In this document: positions 46,778 to 47,129 of the stretch, in pieces
Layout: every line of letters starts with the position of its first letter
How positions within the stretch are numbered: the first letter of the stretch is position 1
Made by a program: the position numbers and the translations under genes
DNA from: an uncultured Erysipelotrichaceae bacterium
GTDB taxonomy: Bacteria; Bacillota_I; Bacilli_A; Erysipelotrichales; Erysipelotrichaceae
Assembly: GCA_946537255.1 (NCBI GenBank)
Contig: CAMNFS010000010.1
Span: 1 to 47,129 of the forward strand
Length of the DNA: 47,129 bases
Direction of reading: 5' to 3'
Notes under the pieces: generated by a model
What the model was told of the DNA's origin: nothing
Databases searched by the model: none
The model's input: the letters and a program-made list of their open reading frames with translations, nothing else

Positions 46778-47129
46778 TTACTCCCGGTCCATGCGGCGGA
46801 TCTTTGCAAAGAGATCTCCGAGAATAAACCGGTTGTCAATATTCTTACAGACCCGGATCGGGCGGTATTTTCCCGTATGCACATCATTCATCTGCGCGTC
46901 AAAGACCGGAGCCGGTTTATACTCCCACTCGCCGCAGTCATTGAACAGAATGATGCCGGTCACCGCTGTAACCGAAGCCAGAAAGGTACTCAGCAGATAA
47001 AGAAAAATCACCAGCCGGAACCGGCTGTCCATGTTTTTCCCGCGGGCGAGAGAAGAAATCACAAGGGCAAAAACCAGGACCGGGGCAATTGCCTTCAGTC
47101 CGCCTGCAAAAAGTTCTCCGAGCAGTCCG
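46778..47129 (-). pseudogene. sstT: SstT-like Ser/Thr symporter fragment fused to unrelated tail
   Basis: Enters from beyond the right edge. The first 62 residues visible (G-L-L-G-E-L-F-A-G-G-L-K-A-I-A-P-V-L-V, A-L-V-I-S-S-L-A, F-L-Y-L-L-S-T-F-L-A-S-V-T-A-V) match the second and third helices of SstT, a Na+-coupled serine/threonine symporter of about 410 residues. After that the sequence changes to a polar 54-residue tail (N-D-C-G-E-W-E-Y-K to R-R-M-D-R-E) and stops. The remaining SstT helices are not found in any frame downstream. So the gene seems truncated by a deletion or rearrangement near 46942; a natural fusion or an assembly error cannot be excluded. Confidence 0.55.

Noticed and set aside
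1-47129. CRISPR arrays, insertion sequences, prophage or integrase genes
   Set aside because: No regularly spaced repeats, transposase or integrase motifs or long terminal repeats were seen on reading through the window.

Overview
The window looks like a chromosomal segment of a low-to-mid-GC member of the Bacillota (Firmicutes). Strong AGGAGG-type ribosome sites, the gene families present (YolD plus Y-family polymerase, Tex, the TGS-type nucleoside kinase, liv transporter genes, sodium-neurotransmitter-symporter proteins) and the protein style suggest a gut or oral anaerobe. Erysipelotrichales is my best guess, but nothing here proves it. I see no phage, transposase, integrase, CRISPR array or rRNA. 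One partial tRNA sits at the left edge and one broken or fused gene at the right edge.

Left part (1-9.7 kb): the 3' end of a tRNA, probably tRNA-Pro, with a terminator. A leftward housekeeping and repair group follows: Y-family DNA polymerase with a YolD-like partner, Nudix hydrolase, lipoprotein alpha/beta-hydrolase and DUF1232 protein. A tiny rightward zinc-ribbon gene (55 aa) precedes a two-gene unit of acyl-CoA synthetase and a stand-alone E2-like acyltransferase that has lost its catalytic His. A sodium-dependent symporter and the manganese exporter MntP follow leftward.

Polyphosphate section (9.7-16 kb): a PPK2 kinase (rightward), a phospholipase-C-like protein, and a tightly coupled leftward operon msrA-ppk1-nucleoside kinase in which each stop overlaps the next start as ATGA. 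Both polyphosphate kinases end in extreme lysine-rich tails.

Middle part (16-31 kb): a MATE exporter, Tex, a protein joining an HdeD-like membrane domain to a predicted permuted papain-like domain, and a leftward MFS / AlkD-like / LOG-family operon. An ECF sigma/anti-sigma pair and a complete branched-chain amino-acid ABC system (livJHMGF) ending in a CBS-ACT protein complete this part.

Right part (31-47 kb): an operon with an intracellular GH5 glycosidase, a tandem-ACT protein and three membrane proteins. Next come two adjacent leftward operons that carry the same perfect 22-bp palindrome just downstream of their promoters. One encodes an ABC ATPase, an FtsX-like permease and a YhgE-like lipoprotein. 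The other encodes a DUF6110 protein, a P1B-type metal ATPase with an unusual SCALK motif, a membrane-anchored methyltransferase and a metallo-beta-lactamase-fold protein. They appear to form one regulon whose regulator lies outside the window. A second sodium symporter, an unrecognised 502-aa coiled-coil protein behind a perfect inverted repeat, and a SstT fragment fused to an unrelated tail end the window.

A pattern cuts across the window. Many first genes of transcripts have no ribosome site but carry a -10-like hexamer 6-10 bases before the ATG, as expected for leaderless mRNAs, while downstream genes in operons have strong Shine-Dalgarno sequences.
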